The notes: generated by a model from the letters alone, not told the origin. Positions 36,186 through 46,596 are shown, numbered from the stretch's first letter. The stretch: DNA of 64,000 bases from an uncultured Psychrobacter sp. (GCF_947500265.1 NZ_CANMRN010000009.1:1-64000), one strand, 5' to 3'. Numbers and translations: made by a program.

Positions 36186-38315
36186 CTAACTTATAAATCT
36201 ATTGAACAGATTTATCCAGCTTTTAACTAGAGATTCGTTAACATTCGAAAAAATCTTATCAAACCTATTCTGTACGTTTCTAGCAAGTTCTACTTTCCAG
36301 CCTTTTTCTAAATCAATTGAGTTCTTTTTTGCCCAAGCTTCTATTTGATTGATAATAGGCTCATTTCTTTGATAAATATCTTCAAATAGAACATCACTCA
36401 TACGATACATTCTATCAACTTCTCTTGTAATATCATCTACAGGAATTAAGTCTTCAATTTCGTATTGTGCTTCTCCTAGGAAGTCAGATACTTCAAGCAC
36501 CTTATCTTTATGTTTATTATATTCACTACTTATTAATTTGTTTTTAAAGTCTTTACCAGATTTATCCGAATCAATAAACACAAAAGGTAGGGTGGAATCT
36601 CTTGCAGATACAAGACTAGAGATAGGCTTTACACCTCTTATCCCACCAGTAGGAACAAATACTAACTCTTTAGAATGTCGTAGCTTTCCTTCTGCGATTA
36701 AATATCTTTTTATTAGGTTTAGATATATTTGATCACTTGCACCTTCTACTAGGACAGGTAAACATCCTAATAATAAAGTATCTGAAACAGTTAAGCCGAG
36801 CGCTGCATGTACTGGATATATAGATTTCTCCGCATCTTTTTTATCGTATCTTAAATCAGCCGAAACTTCAGTCCGACCAGTCTGCTTGTTCACGTAAACT
36901 GCTTTTACATTCGCTAAATTATCCATATCTACGAGAAATGGAGAATGCGACGTATATACCAGTTGATTATCTTCAGATAATTTCCGAAAAAACTTTGCTA
37001 AATCATACTGTGCAATAGGATGCAAAGATAAACCTGGCTCATCAAGTAGTAAAACCGTGTTGTTATGTGACCCTTTAGTCTCTACCAGAAATACTAGAAA
37101 AAAACTAAAAAACCACTGTAGCCCTCTACTTCTACCTTCAAGTTCTATAGCTTCAGGTCTTAAACTGTCAGATACATTTATTCTAAAATGATGACCATCT
37201 GCTTCAAATTCAAACTTGTAATCTCCTTGTAACCACCATTCTTTAAAGCTTTTAGTCAGCTGAGCTGCAGCTGATCTTAGTAGTACCCCTCTTTCTCTCT
37301 TTTTATCAGCCCAGTTCTGAACCTCTTCTTCTGTTAACTCTTGCTCTTCAACACTCTTTTCACGATTATAACTATCAAGTGTTTTTATTATGACCTTTCT
37401 ATCGTTTCCTAATTCATATATTTCTTGTGGTGAGAGATTCACGTATTTGAAAAGCACATCTAAGGTTCTTGCTTTAGCTCTAGCAGATTCTGTTAAATCA
37501 TTTCTATCGTTATCTTCAATTACTCGTGGTAGAAATATCTCACTATCTAAATTCCCATAATCTGAATAATAGACAAAGTTTGGTAAGCTAGCTAAAACCT
37601 TTTTTCTTATCTCAGGTGTTGTATCAATAGGATTTCCTTTGAAAGCATTTAAAAAAAACTCTAAGGGATGTAAAAGGTTGCCATCAAAAAAGTCAGGCAA
37701 ATTCTTCTTTCTACCAAATATTTTTTTATGCTCAATAATATCCATTTTAAAGTTGTCAACATCTTCATAAAAAACTGATTCTTTCTTACTAAAATTTTCG
37801 ATTTGATTATCTATGAAATTTTGGACTGAAGTTTTCAGTTCATCATCTTCTTTCATAAAATGCTCATAAGAGTTGATTTTCTTATTGAACTTTTCTAATA
37901 AAGTACTAAATCTAGAAGGGCTGAAGCTTCCGATTTCTGTATAGGGAAAGCTTATATAGTAACCGCCATCATATTTTCGCTGAACCAGTACTGTTTGGAT
38001 CTGCTCTTTGTCGCATCTCAAATCCGTGGCTAGCTCTTCTTGTAAATCATCAGCCAAGATAAAGTCAGCCAAAATAAAAACATCATTAGAATGATTGTCA
38101 GCTTTATATTGGCTATAGAGATGTCTTGGAAAATCATCTAGAGGAACTATCGGCTCACTATTAGCAGGTCTCAATTTCCACAGAGCTACTAACAGATTTG
38201 TTTTTCCAGCCTCATTTGTACCTACCAGACAAGTATTATCACCTAAATAAACCCAATCACTTTCTTCAATAGAGCGAAAGTTTTTAACCTTGAACCTTTT
38301 TAAAACTGTCCTCAT
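36186..38315 (-). CDS. OLD-family ATP-dependent endonuclease (AAA ATPase plus TOPRIM)
   Basis: This 709-residue protein combines an SMC/RecF-like ABC ATPase with a C-terminal TOPRIM nuclease, as in OLD-family enzymes and the GajA subunit of Gabija. Walker A is GTNEAGKT (32-39). After a long inserted helical region the signature and Walker B appear (LLLDEPGLSLHPIAQYDL, about 418-435). TOPRIM residues are Glu in VLVEGASDQIYL (about 521) and the DxD in FIDSDKSGKD (about 580), followed by acidic EIEDLIP. Codon use is more AT-rich than in the flanking genes. There is no GajB-like helicase next to it, so a single-gene (class 1 OLD or other) defence role is inferred. GAGAGAA precedes the ATG. Confidence 0.83.
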   Translation of the reverse strand: MRTVLKRFKVKNFRSIEESDWVYLGDNTCLVGTNEAGKTNLLVALWKLRPANSEPIVPLDDFPRHLYSQYKADNHSNDVFILADFILADDLQEELATDLRCDKEQIQTVLVQRKYDGGYYISFPYTEIGSFSPSRFSTLLEKFNKKINSYEHFMKEDDELKTSVQNFIDNQIENFSKKESVFYEDVDNFKMDIIEHKKIFGRKKNLPDFFDGNLLHPLEFFLNAFKGNPIDTTPEIRKKVLASLPNFVYYSDYGNLDSEIFLPRVIEDNDRNDLTESARAKARTLDVLFKYVNLSPQEIYELGNDRKVIIKTLDSYNREKSVEEQELTEEEVQNWADKKRERGVLLRSAAAQLTKSFKEWWLQGDYKFEFEADGHHFRINVSDSLRPEAIELEGRSRGLQWFFSFFLVFLVETKGSHNNTVLLLDEPGLSLHPIAQYDLAKFFRKLSEDNQLVYTSHSPFLVDMDNLANVKAVYVNKQTGRTEVSADLRYDKKDAEKSIYPVHAALGLTVSDTLLLGCLPVLVEGASDQIYLNLIKRYLIAEGKLRHSKELVFVPTGGIRGVKPISSLVSARDSTLPFVFIDSDKSGKDFKNKLISSEYNKHKDKVLEVSDFLGEAQYEIEDLIPVDDITREVDRMYRMSDVLFEDIYQRNEPIINQIEAWAKKNSIDLEKGWKVELARNVQNRFDKIFSNVNESLVKSWINLFNRFIS

Positions 38316-38426
38316 AACTATTCTCTCATCTCTAACAAATTGATTTTATATTTAGATGTTATTTGAACTACAATCACAGAATACTATAATTATGATTAAA
38401 ACTGTCATTCGAACCAACTTATTTTG

Positions 38427-38468
38427 ACCAAAAAAAACACCCAACCAAGTTGAGTGCTTTTTTATTTA
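38427..38468 (-). terminator. Terminator downstream of guaA
   Basis: A-tract plus cacccaa / ttgagtg plus T-tract forms a 7-bp stem with one mismatch and a 6-nt loop; it serves guaA on the minus strand. About 120 further bases separate it from the guaA stop. Confidence 0.65.
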
Positions 38469-38591
38469 CGATAAGCTGTATATCAATTCAAAAAATTTGA
38501 GTAGCGAGGAAAACGAGTGATAGCACTACATTAAGTAGGCTGAACGAGTTTGACGACGCTAATCAGGTTTTTAGTTTGCTCTGATTAAAAT

Positions 38592-40202
38592 TTATTCCCA
38601 TTCAATAGTTGCAGGTGGCTTGCTCGACACATCATAAGTCACGCGTGATACTTCAGCGATTTCATTCATAATGCGATTCGATACAGTCTCGATCAAATCA
38701 TACGGCAGATGCGCAAAGCGAGCCGTCATAAAGTCTACAGTCTCAACTGCACGTAGCGCGATTACCCACGCATAGCGGCGGCCATCACCGACCACGCCGA
38801 CAGATTTGATTGGTTGGAATACCGCAAATGCTTGTGCCGTCTTGTCATACCAGCCTGAGCGCTCAAGCTCTTGCATAAAGATTGCATCAGCCAAACGCAG
38901 GATATCAGCATATTCTTTTTTGACTTCGCCAAGGATACGTACGCCCAAACCTGGACCTGGGAACGGATGACGATAGATCATTTTGGCTGGCAGACCCAAG
39001 GTAATACCAAGCTTGCGCACTTCGTCTTTGAACAAATCACGTAACGGCTCAATCAGTTTAAATGCCAAATCATCTGGCAAACCGCCAACATTATGGTGGC
39101 TCTTAATCACGTGTGCTTTGCCTTGATGCGACTTAGCAGATTCGATAACGTCTGGATAAATCGTACCCTGTGCCAAGAACTCAACGACTTTACCATCGCT
39201 TTGCTCACTCACTTGACGCGCACTATCAGCGAATACGTCGATGAACGTTTTACCGATGATTTTACGTTTTTTCTCTGGATCAGACTCGCCAGCTAGTGCA
39301 TTTAAGAACAAGTCTTCTGCATCAACACGGATGACTTTTACGCCCATGTTTTCTGCAAAGATTTGCATCACTTGGTCGCCTTCGTGCAGACGCAATAGAC
39401 CGTTATCGACGAACACACAAGTCAGTTGATCACCGATTGCTTTGTGCAATAGCGCGGCAACGACTGAACTGTCCACACCGCCCGATAGACCGAGCAATAC
39501 TTGCTTATCACCGATTTGTTCTTTTAACTGTGCGATACGCATATCAGCGATATTGTCTGGCGTCCACTCACCTGCACACTCACAGATTTGATGAACGAAA
39601 CGACCAAGCAGCTCTTGACCTTGTAGCGTATGCGTCACTTCTGGGTGGAACTGTAGGCCGTAGTATTGCTTATCATCATTGGCCATAATCGCGATTGGAC
39701 AGCTTGGCGTGCTAGCGATGATGTCAAAGCCTTCAGGTACTTCGATAACCTTGTCACCATGACTCATCCAAACGTTTAGTTTGGCAGTCACACCGTCAGT
39801 CTTGCTGTCTTCGATACCGTCAGTCAGCTGCGAGTGACCATTTACTTCGATAGTCGCCGCACCAAACTCATGAATATCACTGGCATGAACTTGCCCGCCG
39901 AAACGATCTGCCATTGCTTGCATACCGTAGCAGATACCTAGTACTGGCACGCCTAGATCAAACACCGCATCGTTGATACGTGGGCTGTTTTCTGCGTGGA
40001 CGCTCTCAGGGCCACCTGACAAAATGACGCCTTTTGCGCCAAAATCGATGATGCGCTGAGTGTCGATATCATAAGGGAACATCTCACAAAACACCCCAGA
40101 ATCGCGCACACGGCGGGCGATTAACTGGCTATATTGCGAGCCAAAATCGAGGATTAAGATGCGATCTTCTTTGATTGCAGGAGTGGCAGCAGCAGTGGTC
40201 AT
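38592..40202 (-). CDS. guaA: GMP synthase (glutamine-hydrolysing) GuaA
   Basis: GuaA aminates XMP to GMP with glutamine and ATP. The 536-residue protein has the class I glutamine amidotransferase domain with the nucleophile Cys91 in LGICYGMQ and the His-Pro of GLQFHPEV, the PP-loop ATP pyrophosphatase motif GLSGGVDSS, and the C-terminal dimerisation domain ending in KPPATIEWE. Length and order match the family throughout. The GGAT ribosome site precedes ATG 40202. guaB, usually its partner, is not adjacent. Confidence 0.97.
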   Translation of the reverse strand: MTTAAATPAIKEDRILILDFGSQYSQLIARRVRDSGVFCEMFPYDIDTQRIIDFGAKGVILSGGPESVHAENSPRINDAVFDLGVPVLGICYGMQAMADRFGGQVHASDIHEFGAATIEVNGHSQLTDGIEDSKTDGVTAKLNVWMSHGDKVIEVPEGFDIIASTPSCPIAIMANDDKQYYGLQFHPEVTHTLQGQELLGRFVHQICECAGEWTPDNIADMRIAQLKEQIGDKQVLLGLSGGVDSSVVAALLHKAIGDQLTCVFVDNGLLRLHEGDQVMQIFAENMGVKVIRVDAEDLFLNALAGESDPEKKRKIIGKTFIDVFADSARQVSEQSDGKVVEFLAQGTIYPDVIESAKSHQGKAHVIKSHHNVGGLPDDLAFKLIEPLRDLFKDEVRKLGITLGLPAKMIYRHPFPGPGLGVRILGEVKKEYADILRLADAIFMQELERSGWYDKTAQAFAVFQPIKSVGVVGDGRRYAWVIALRAVETVDFMTARFAHLPYDLIETVSNRIMNEIAEVSRVTYDVSSKPPATIEWE

Positions 40203-40423
40203 AAATCGATATCCATCAATAGATAAATTGGTGCCCTATTTTAACAAGTTTACGCACTCTATTGGCTATTAGATGGTTAATTATTCGCGATTATTATTCG
40301 CGCATACCCTCAATTTGAATAATTACTCTCTAAGTAAGGATAAAAATAAGCAAAGAGTAGACAGCAAACCCAATTATGAGGAAACTATCTTCCTCTCTGT
40401 TTATCAGTCATTTGCTAGGTCTA

Positions 40424-41581
40424 CTACGTAATATCACTCAAAGCTGAGTGCATACGATTCAAACCTTCCCTCAATATTGCTTTAGGACAGGCCACATTTA
40501 AACGCATTTTTAAATGTCCTTCCTCGCCATATTTAATACCAGCATTTAGCTCAACTCTAGCAGCTCTAAGTGCATCATACAGCACCTGATCGTCTTGGCT
40601 ATATGCTGAGCAATCTAGCCACATTAAGTACGATGCTTCTGGGCGCATGATTTTAATATCAGGCAAATGCTCATTTAAAAACTGCACGGTCAATTCAATA
40701 TTGGCTTCGATATAACTAAGCGCCTGCTCTAGCCACTCACCGCCGTGCTCGTAAGCACTACGCATGGCTGTATACGCAAATAGGTTCAGCTCGTACTCAT
40801 CATTTAATTGCTGCTGCTGACTGATTTTTTTGATTAGCGCTTTATCTTTAGCAAATATCATCGAGCCTTTGATACCAGCGATGTTAAAGGTTTTGGTCAT
40901 TGATGTCAGGCTAACTACGTTGTGCTCATAGCCTTCTGCAAGTGTCAGAAATGGCGTAAACGTATGACCAGTCAAGGTTAAATCTTGATGAATTTCATCA
41001 CTCACAATCGCCACATTGTGCTTTTTGCAAATCGTAAGTAGCGCTTCCAGCTCGTCCTTCGTCCATACACGCCCGCCAGGATTATGCGGATTGCACAGTA
41101 GATAAAGCTTAACCTCATGCTCAATGATTTTGGCTTCGATATCAGCCAAATTTAAATGATATTTACCTTCAACTTCCTTTAATGCAGAGAGCACAAGCTT
41201 GCGGCCATTTTGCTCAACCTTGCTCATAAAAGGCGTATAGATAGGATCGTTGACCATTACCGCCTCGCCTACCTTGGTAAAGACATTCATCATCAGCGCT
41301 AGGCTTGGCACGACACCAGGGGAAAACAAGATATTCTGCTTCTCTAACCGCAAGTCATAACGCTTACCATGCCAGTTAATAATCGAGTTATATAAAGCGT
41401 CAGTAGGTTTGGTATAACCCAAGATGCCATGCTGCATGACTTGCTCAACCGCGCTTAATATCGGTGTGGCAGCCTTAAAATCCATATCTGCTACCCATAG
41501 CGCAATCGTGTCATCGTTATAGTGCCACTTGAGTGAACCGGTATCGCGTCTGTCGATTATTTCATCAAAGTTATATTGCAT
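40424..41581 (-). CDS. MalY/PatB-family aminotransferase (cystathionine beta-lyase-like)
   Basis: This 385-residue fold-type I PLP enzyme resembles MalY/PatB, which have cystathionine beta-lyase activity. Start MQYNFDEIIDRRDTGSLKWHYN, followed by LWVADMDFKAATPI, is characteristic. The PLP lysine is in SLTSMTKTFNIAGIKGS and the substrate-carboxylate Arg lies in HLKMRLNVACP. NPHNPGGRVW is the usual Asn-containing motif. Whether it regulates a maltose-like operon cannot be judged. AGAAGAG precedes the ATG. It is monocistronic in a 1.1-kb gap next to guaA. Confidence 0.88.
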   Translation of the reverse strand: MQYNFDEIIDRRDTGSLKWHYNDDTIALWVADMDFKAATPILSAVEQVMQHGILGYTKPTDALYNSIINWHGKRYDLRLEKQNILFSPGVVPSLALMMNVFTKVGEAVMVNDPIYTPFMSKVEQNGRKLVLSALKEVEGKYHLNLADIEAKIIEHEVKLYLLCNPHNPGGRVWTKDELEALLTICKKHNVAIVSDEIHQDLTLTGHTFTPFLTLAEGYEHNVVSLTSMTKTFNIAGIKGSMIFAKDKALIKKISQQQQLNDEYELNLFAYTAMRSAYEHGGEWLEQALSYIEANIELTVQFLNEHLPDIKIMRPEASYLMWLDCSAYSQDDQVLYDALRAARVELNAGIKYGEEGHLKMRLNVACPKAILREGLNRMHSALSDIT

Positions 41582-41947
41582 TGGTACTCTTCTTATTTAG
41601 AATAATAATGGTTCGGAACGTTAAAAACACAGCGCAATATGTGCACTATATTATAAATATACGCTACGCTATCTGCTGTAGTAGATTAAGGCGTGTTCGA
41701 TTTTTTACACATAATTAAAGTGCTTTTAGACCCTAATTATCCATTTATCGGCTTAAATAACCTTCAAAGATATAAAGTGAACATTATTTCAATAATGATT
41801 AAAAAATAATGCTACATTAAGGTTTCGGACTCTATCTATCATAAAGTTATTTGTGCCAGAGTGCGCTGATGTTGCCATGATTATAATCTATCAACATCTA
41901 CCCAAACTATCTAATAAGCCATCAAGGCTAACAAAAAGGAATGAAGA
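41582..41947. other. Divergent intergenic region MalY-like / YadA-head gene
   Basis: These 366 AT-rich bases hold divergent promoters. I assigned no specific sites; AAGGA lies just before the YadA-head start. Confidence 0.55.
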
Positions 41948-42766
41948 ATGAAAATGGACTTTTTACCGAAATCAGTACTAAAGATTAGTGCCCTTACCTT
42001 TGCCATTGCCGCAACCGCTTCTTGCACTGCTATGGCAACAGGAACTGACCATCAGACTGCAAATGCAGCTAGTAGCACCGCTATCACTCTTGGCAATGCT
42101 GCCACGACTAGCGGCACCAATGATACCGTTGCCATCGGTAGTCAGGCCAATGCAGGATTAAACTCAGCTACTGCCGTTGGCGGTCAAGCTAACGCTGCTG
42201 GTCTAGGCTCAACCTCTATCGGTTGGCAATCTAAAGCCATTGCCGAACGTGCACAAGCTTTTGGTCATCTAGCCAATGCTAGCGGTGTGCGCTCTACTGC
42301 TGTCGGTGAAGCAGCCATGGCAGGTGGCAATAATGATACGGTTGCTGTCGGTAATAAAGCCAATGCAGGTCTAAACTCAGCCACTGCCGTAGGCGGTGAA
42401 GCCAATGCTGCTGGTCTAGGCTCAACCTCTATCGGCTGGCAGTCAAAAGCCACCGCTGAACGTGCACAAGCGTTTGGTCATCTAGCCAATGCAAGCGGTA
42501 TGCGCTCTACCGCTGTTGGTGAAGCGGCTATGGCACAAGGCGCAACTTCGGTGGCGGTCGGTAATAAATCTATGGCAGGCGGCATGAACAGTATCGCTAT
42601 CGGTAACGAGGCGAAAGCATCCAAAGACAACCAAGTCGTCCTAGGTAACGCTGGACAAGTGCAGTCGAGTACCGCAGCACAATCAGGTACGGTCAGAATC
42701 GTCACGATCGATGACAACGGCACTTTGGGTACTATGATGGTTGACTACTACCAAAAAGCTAAATAA
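41948..42766 (+). CDS. Anchorless YadA-head-repeat protein
   Basis: This 272-residue exported protein has a signal-like hydrophobic N-terminus (about 10-30, with a Cys at 26). The rest is built from YadA/Hep-Hag type head repeats, AVGxxAxAxGxxSxAxG, such as TAVGEAAMAGGN and VAVGNKSMAGG. Two tandem copies of a 71-residue block (residues 58-128 and 129-199) are almost identical. There is no stalk, neck-plus-coiled-coil or C-terminal beta-barrel anchor as in trimeric autotransporter adhesins, so it should be a free trimer or need another anchor. The terminal part (TVRIVTIDDNGTLGT) is not head-like. Function is unknown; adhesion is an inference. Confidence 0.8.
   Translation: MKMDFLPKSVLKISALTFAIAATASCTAMATGTDHQTANAASSTAITLGNAATTSGTNDTVAIGSQANAGLNSATAVGGQANAAGLGSTSIGWQSKAIAERAQAFGHLANASGVRSTAVGEAAMAGGNNDTVAVGNKANAGLNSATAVGGEANAAGLGSTSIGWQSKATAERAQAFGHLANASGMRSTAVGEAAMAQGATSVAVGNKSMAGGMNSIAIGNEAKASKDNQVVLGNAGQVQSSTAAQSGTVRIVTIDDNGTLGTMMVDYYQKAK
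42119..42544 (+). repeat. Two tandem copies of a 213-bp block
   Basis: 42119-42331 and 42332-42544 encode almost the same 71 residues of YadA head. The DNA differs mainly at synonymous positions, so the duplication is not brand-new. Confidence 0.8.
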
Positions 42767-42819
42767 TTATAGTTGAGTGGTCAACACTGACGCTATTGTA
42801 GTCAGTCATACTCGATAAA

Positions 42820-42853
42820 ATAAAAAAACCTCGCGATTGCGAGGTTTTTTTAG
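42820..42853. terminator. Terminator downstream of the YadA-head gene
   Basis: Stem acctcgc / gcgaggt with a gatt loop, A-tract before and T-tract after. Confidence 0.92.
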
Positions 42854-43005
42854 ATGGTATGTTTGGTTCGCTTGATGGTGTTTTGAAGTGCTGCGTTAGA
42901 TTTCGTGGTTATCAGAGTTATTATAAAATTGGAGCTAATCCTGCCATTAGAGATTATCTCATGGCTAAAACGTACCTTAAGACCCATATTATATAATGAC
43001 GAATT

Positions 43006-44421
43006 TTAAATAATCATAAGTGGTTGATTACTACTCTGAATACCTGATAACTCATCAATACTCTTAACTAACTTTGCTTCATTCTCAGCAATAGCTCTTT
43101 TAAACACTTGATAGCTTGTGACTTTTTGCGGAATGGAGAGCTTAAATTTGTAGATACTGCCACCAAAACCATTAAGCAATCCCATATTTAGCGCCAAGTC
43201 AGCCTCTTCTGTAGGGGCAATATAACCTCCGATATCTGCTTTATACAAAAACAAGTATGACAGGACTTGATTAAGGTCATCTCTATCGATTTTGTTATCT
43301 TTCATGCGCTTATATTTAGCGTCTAAAATAATACGACTGTCTTTCACAAAGTCAGGATAACGACGGACGTTATTACCTGAAAATTTTTGAGCATAGACCT
43401 TGATACCACCTTGTCGGTTATTATTAGTGGGATGGTCATATCCGATAGGACGTAGTAGTGTGTTGAGGTACTCCTCCCATAACCACGCTCCATCAAACAA
43501 AATGCCGTGAGCCTTATCATCATTGTTAGCGTATTTCAAACCTTCATAATGTAAAATTTGCAGACAGATTTTTTGCAGGCCACTGTATTCTGTAAAGTAA
43601 GGATGTACAAAAGGCTTACGGTTAGTATTGATAATAGTATGCCGGTCACGTACATGATATGACGGAGTATGTTGGACAATCAGATTGACGAAATCAAGTG
43701 TTTCGCTGTCGCTATGCAACACATCTCTCAGATTAGGTTTTTGTTTGATAAGCTCTATGGCGTGACGAATGAGCTGGGAAATTGGATTATCAAAACTATG
43801 CTCACGCACACTGTAGGCAACGTTGCCTCGAAATGGCAGATTCTGTCGCAGATGGGCTTTGACATTGATAGCCCCTTTGAGACTACTGTCGTTATAGCTT
43901 TGCTTTTGATACTCTTTATACAGGCCTTGTGAGAGCGCTTTTTTAAGAAAATGAGGAAATAAATATACTAAAAAATCAAATAAGTTGGTTTGATTTCGAC
44001 TGTGCTTTAAATCAAACAGATTAATACACAATACTTTTTGCAGCATATAATGTAGAAAATAATCTTCTTCAATAGCCTCTTCTTGATTGGCTTGGTCATC
44101 ACTATCTACAACAGAAGCCCGAGCAAAACGGGACTGGATTTTCAACTGTGTATCTTTTACACCAATAAAGCCCATGACATTGCCTGTCTCTAAAACGGTC
44201 TGAGACTCACTAACCTTTAATTCAAAGATTAGCTTACTGGCAATATCATCTTCGTTATCTTCAAAATGTGCGGGGAAAATCAATAAATTGGGGTATGCGG
44301 TCACTAGCTCGCCAATATTTTTACTAGCGAGTAGTGATAAATCATCTATAACTTTATTAACGTTTGGCTCATTAGAGCCTAAAATTAATGAGGTATTATC
44401 CGTCGTTACGATCATCATCAA
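43006..44421 (-). CDS. mcrC: McrC: nuclease subunit of McrBC restriction system
   Basis: McrC is the endonuclease subunit that acts with the GTPase McrB to cut modified DNA. The 471-residue protein contains the McrC core, with the PD-(D/E)xK active site in RRYPDFVKDSRIILDAKYKRM (Asp then DxK, about 352-368). Upstream segments such as EGLKYANNDDKAHGILFDGAWLWEEYLNTLL fit the family and are broken here for length. Its 5' end overlaps the mcrB 3' end by 26 bases, so the pair is translationally coupled. Three tandem Met codons (44421, 44418, 44415) make the exact start uncertain. Confidence 0.9.
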   Translation of the reverse strand: MMMIVTTDNTSLILGSNEPNVNKVIDDLSLLASKNIGELVTAYPNLLIFPAHFEDNEDDIASKLIFELKVSESQTVLETGNVMGFIGVKDTQLKIQSRFARASVVDSDDQANQEEAIEEDYFLHYMLQKVLCINLFDLKHSRNQTNLFDFLVYLFPHFLKKALSQGLYKEYQKQSYNDSSLKGAINVKAHLRQNLPFRGNVAYSVREHSFDNPISQLIRHAIELIKQKPNLRDVLHSDSETLDFVNLIVQHTPSYHVRDRHTIINTNRKPFVHPYFTEYSGLQKICLQILHYEGLKYANNDDKAHGILFDGAWLWEEYLNTLLRPIGYDHPTNNNRQGGIKVYAQKFSGNNVRRYPDFVKDSRIILDAKYKRMKDNKIDRDDLNQVLSYLFLYKADIGGYIAPTEEADLALNMGLLNGFGGSIYKFKLSIPQKVTSYQVFKRAIAENEAKLVKSIDELSGIQSSNQPLMII

Positions 44422-46552
44422 ACCCTAACTGTAGATTATAGGCATCTTTTAATCCTTGAATCTGTTGCTCAGCATCAGGATAACCACGCAGATATTCAAA
44501 AAGTAGCGACTCTAAATGATATGTCCATAACTTATCAAAATCGCCATCATAGTTGGCAAGCTTTAAGAAGTAAGATGGGCCAACATGATAAGCTGAATTC
44601 AATCCTTGCACAGATTCGATAGCCTTGTTTAAATCCATTAGGCGTTGTTTAGCTTCCTCTGCCCAATCATCAATTTGACCTTCCCACATAGATAGTCGAT
44701 CTGCTGATTTTATTTCTTTCCATGCGAAACGGCGACGCATAGCAAAATCAAAAGACTCAACACTGCGATCGATATCATTCATAGTGCCGATGATATAGAC
44801 GTTATCTGGTATATAAAAACCTTCTTTAAATACATCTTCATCCGTTTGCAAATTGGCATACTGAGTAGTGACTCTACCACTCTCCCCTCGATAGCCAGGG
44901 TCAATAGAGAAGAACAGCTCACCCAATACTTTAGAGATTTCAGCACGATTAATCTCATCCAAGATAATAATGAATTTTTTGCTTTTATCGCCCGTATCAG
45001 ACATTCTGAGGTCATAATTTTCTTCGATATAATCGCATACTGAAGTTAAATACGGTTTCCAGCGTAATGATTTACCTGTTTCTAAATAATTTTGTATTAA
45101 AGGCTTGGTTAAAGTGATTTGCCGCTGTGTTTCGCTCGAAAGAACTGCTGTGATATTTTCGCGTGAATTGACAATGATACTAAACGGACTTTCGCGACTT
45201 GGCGTTGTCAGGTCTGTAGAGCTTTCGGATATATCATCTATAAACCTTTGGTAAACTTCTTCAAAATTACTTAACTGTTGATTATTTTGATATTTTAGGG
45301 CTTCTTTACAGAACTTCTTAAAGCTTCCATCTCGTAGCTCAAAACCAACTTCTCCGTTTACATTTTGAATAGGACGTAAGCCTTCTACAAAGTCAGTATA
45401 GTCATAAGATGGATGAAACTGAATGAGTTCATATTTTGCACCCCATTCCTCAGCCAACGTTTTAGCTAAATAGGTTTTACCTGTTCCTGGTGCACCTGTA
45501 AGTATGAGATTTTTATTAGCAAGTAATAGCTCGCTAATTTCTTTAAGTAGCGGGTGAGTTATTGACTGCTGTGTTTTTTGAGTGGCTATTTTTCCGTTCA
45601 AATTTAGCTTGTTGGCAAACTCAAAAACGTTTTTATATGCGTTAAACAAATCTCCCTTCAAGTCACTTATGATGCTGCAATAGTCAATTAAGGACAATTG
45701 CTGTGCATCGTCTAATTCTATAATTCGACCGAATAAGTAGTGCTCATCTTCAACAGGATTTTGGAAGTCAGCATCGCTTGTACTCAATGCAAAATTTCTA
45801 TCGGTAAGCTTTGTTATTTCATCACTGTTTTTCAAAGCTATAAAAGCATCCATATAAGGTTTGATATATTCTATCGGTGTCTTTTCATCTTTAAATCTGA
45901 CGTACAGCGTATTGAATCCCAGTCCATAACCAATCTTATTGTTTGATAAGTAAATATGATACTGAACTTCGGTGCCTGCTCCTTCATTGATCGCCCATTG
46001 TCTATCTTCACTATCATATTTAAACAATAATTGTGAGTTAGTGATCTTTTGATTACCTACCAGCTCTTTTCTAGCTATGAGAAAGTCTTTTTTAAAACTA
46101 CCAACGTCTTTGTTTATAAGACTGACTAAATGACCAATACTATCTATTTTGATAGCATTGGCATTGATATAGTCGAGTTCCATCATTGCTTCAACTAACT
46201 CATTTCGTAGTGTCCATTCAAACAAGTTACCCGCTACCTTCTTACCGAGCATTGTAACTAGCCAGTAGGTCTTATCACCCTCCTCAGTAGTTATTTCAAA
46301 CCTATTTAAATGCTCTTGAACAGCCCTACTAAACCCAGTGATAAACCCACTGATTGAAAAAGGAGAGGTATTATATTTCTCAGCTAAATATTTACAGGTC
46401 GCCTTGTGCTCAGGTTCTAAAAAGAAGATGCTCAGCATATATTTATAGTTATTGGTCATAAAATTATCGTTAGATAATATCTCTAACCATTCATACTTAG
46501 TGACTTGCGATTTAGAATTATAATCATCACTTCTAACGACGACCTGCTCCAT
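44396..46552 (-). CDS. mcrB: McrB: GTPase subunit of McrBC restriction system
   Basis: McrB is an AAA+ GTPase that translocates on DNA and couples to McrC. The 718-residue protein has Walker A GAPGTGKT (about 349-356), Walker B IILDEINRAEISKVLGELFF, and the McrB-specific MNDIDRS (about 590; usually MNTADRS), then the arginine-finger stretch RRRFAWKEI. The N-terminal 330 residues should read the modified base or sequence, but match no reader domain I recognise; a short part (YNTSPFSISGFITGFSRAV) looks like a winged helix. An AGGA ribosome site precedes ATG 46552. Confidence 0.88.
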   Translation of the reverse strand: MEQVVVRSDDYNSKSQVTKYEWLEILSNDNFMTNNYKYMLSIFFLEPEHKATCKYLAEKYNTSPFSISGFITGFSRAVQEHLNRFEITTEEGDKTYWLVTMLGKKVAGNLFEWTLRNELVEAMMELDYINANAIKIDSIGHLVSLINKDVGSFKKDFLIARKELVGNQKITNSQLLFKYDSEDRQWAINEGAGTEVQYHIYLSNNKIGYGLGFNTLYVRFKDEKTPIEYIKPYMDAFIALKNSDEITKLTDRNFALSTSDADFQNPVEDEHYLFGRIIELDDAQQLSLIDYCSIISDLKGDLFNAYKNVFEFANKLNLNGKIATQKTQQSITHPLLKEISELLLANKNLILTGAPGTGKTYLAKTLAEEWGAKYELIQFHPSYDYTDFVEGLRPIQNVNGEVGFELRDGSFKKFCKEALKYQNNQQLSNFEEVYQRFIDDISESSTDLTTPSRESPFSIIVNSRENITAVLSSETQRQITLTKPLIQNYLETGKSLRWKPYLTSVCDYIEENYDLRMSDTGDKSKKFIIILDEINRAEISKVLGELFFSIDPGYRGESGRVTTQYANLQTDEDVFKEGFYIPDNVYIIGTMNDIDRSVESFDFAMRRRFAWKEIKSADRLSMWEGQIDDWAEEAKQRLMDLNKAIESVQGLNSAYHVGPSYFLKLANYDGDFDKLWTYHLESLLFEYLRGYPDAEQQIQGLKDAYNLQLGFDDDRNDG

Positions 46553-46596
46553 ATTTATTCCTATAAATTAATAATTTTTTAGTATTTTTCCTAAAA

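Noticed and set aside
36186..38315. Gabija system
   Set aside because: The OLD-type gene resembles GajA, but no GajB-like helicase is adjacent, so the full system is not supported.
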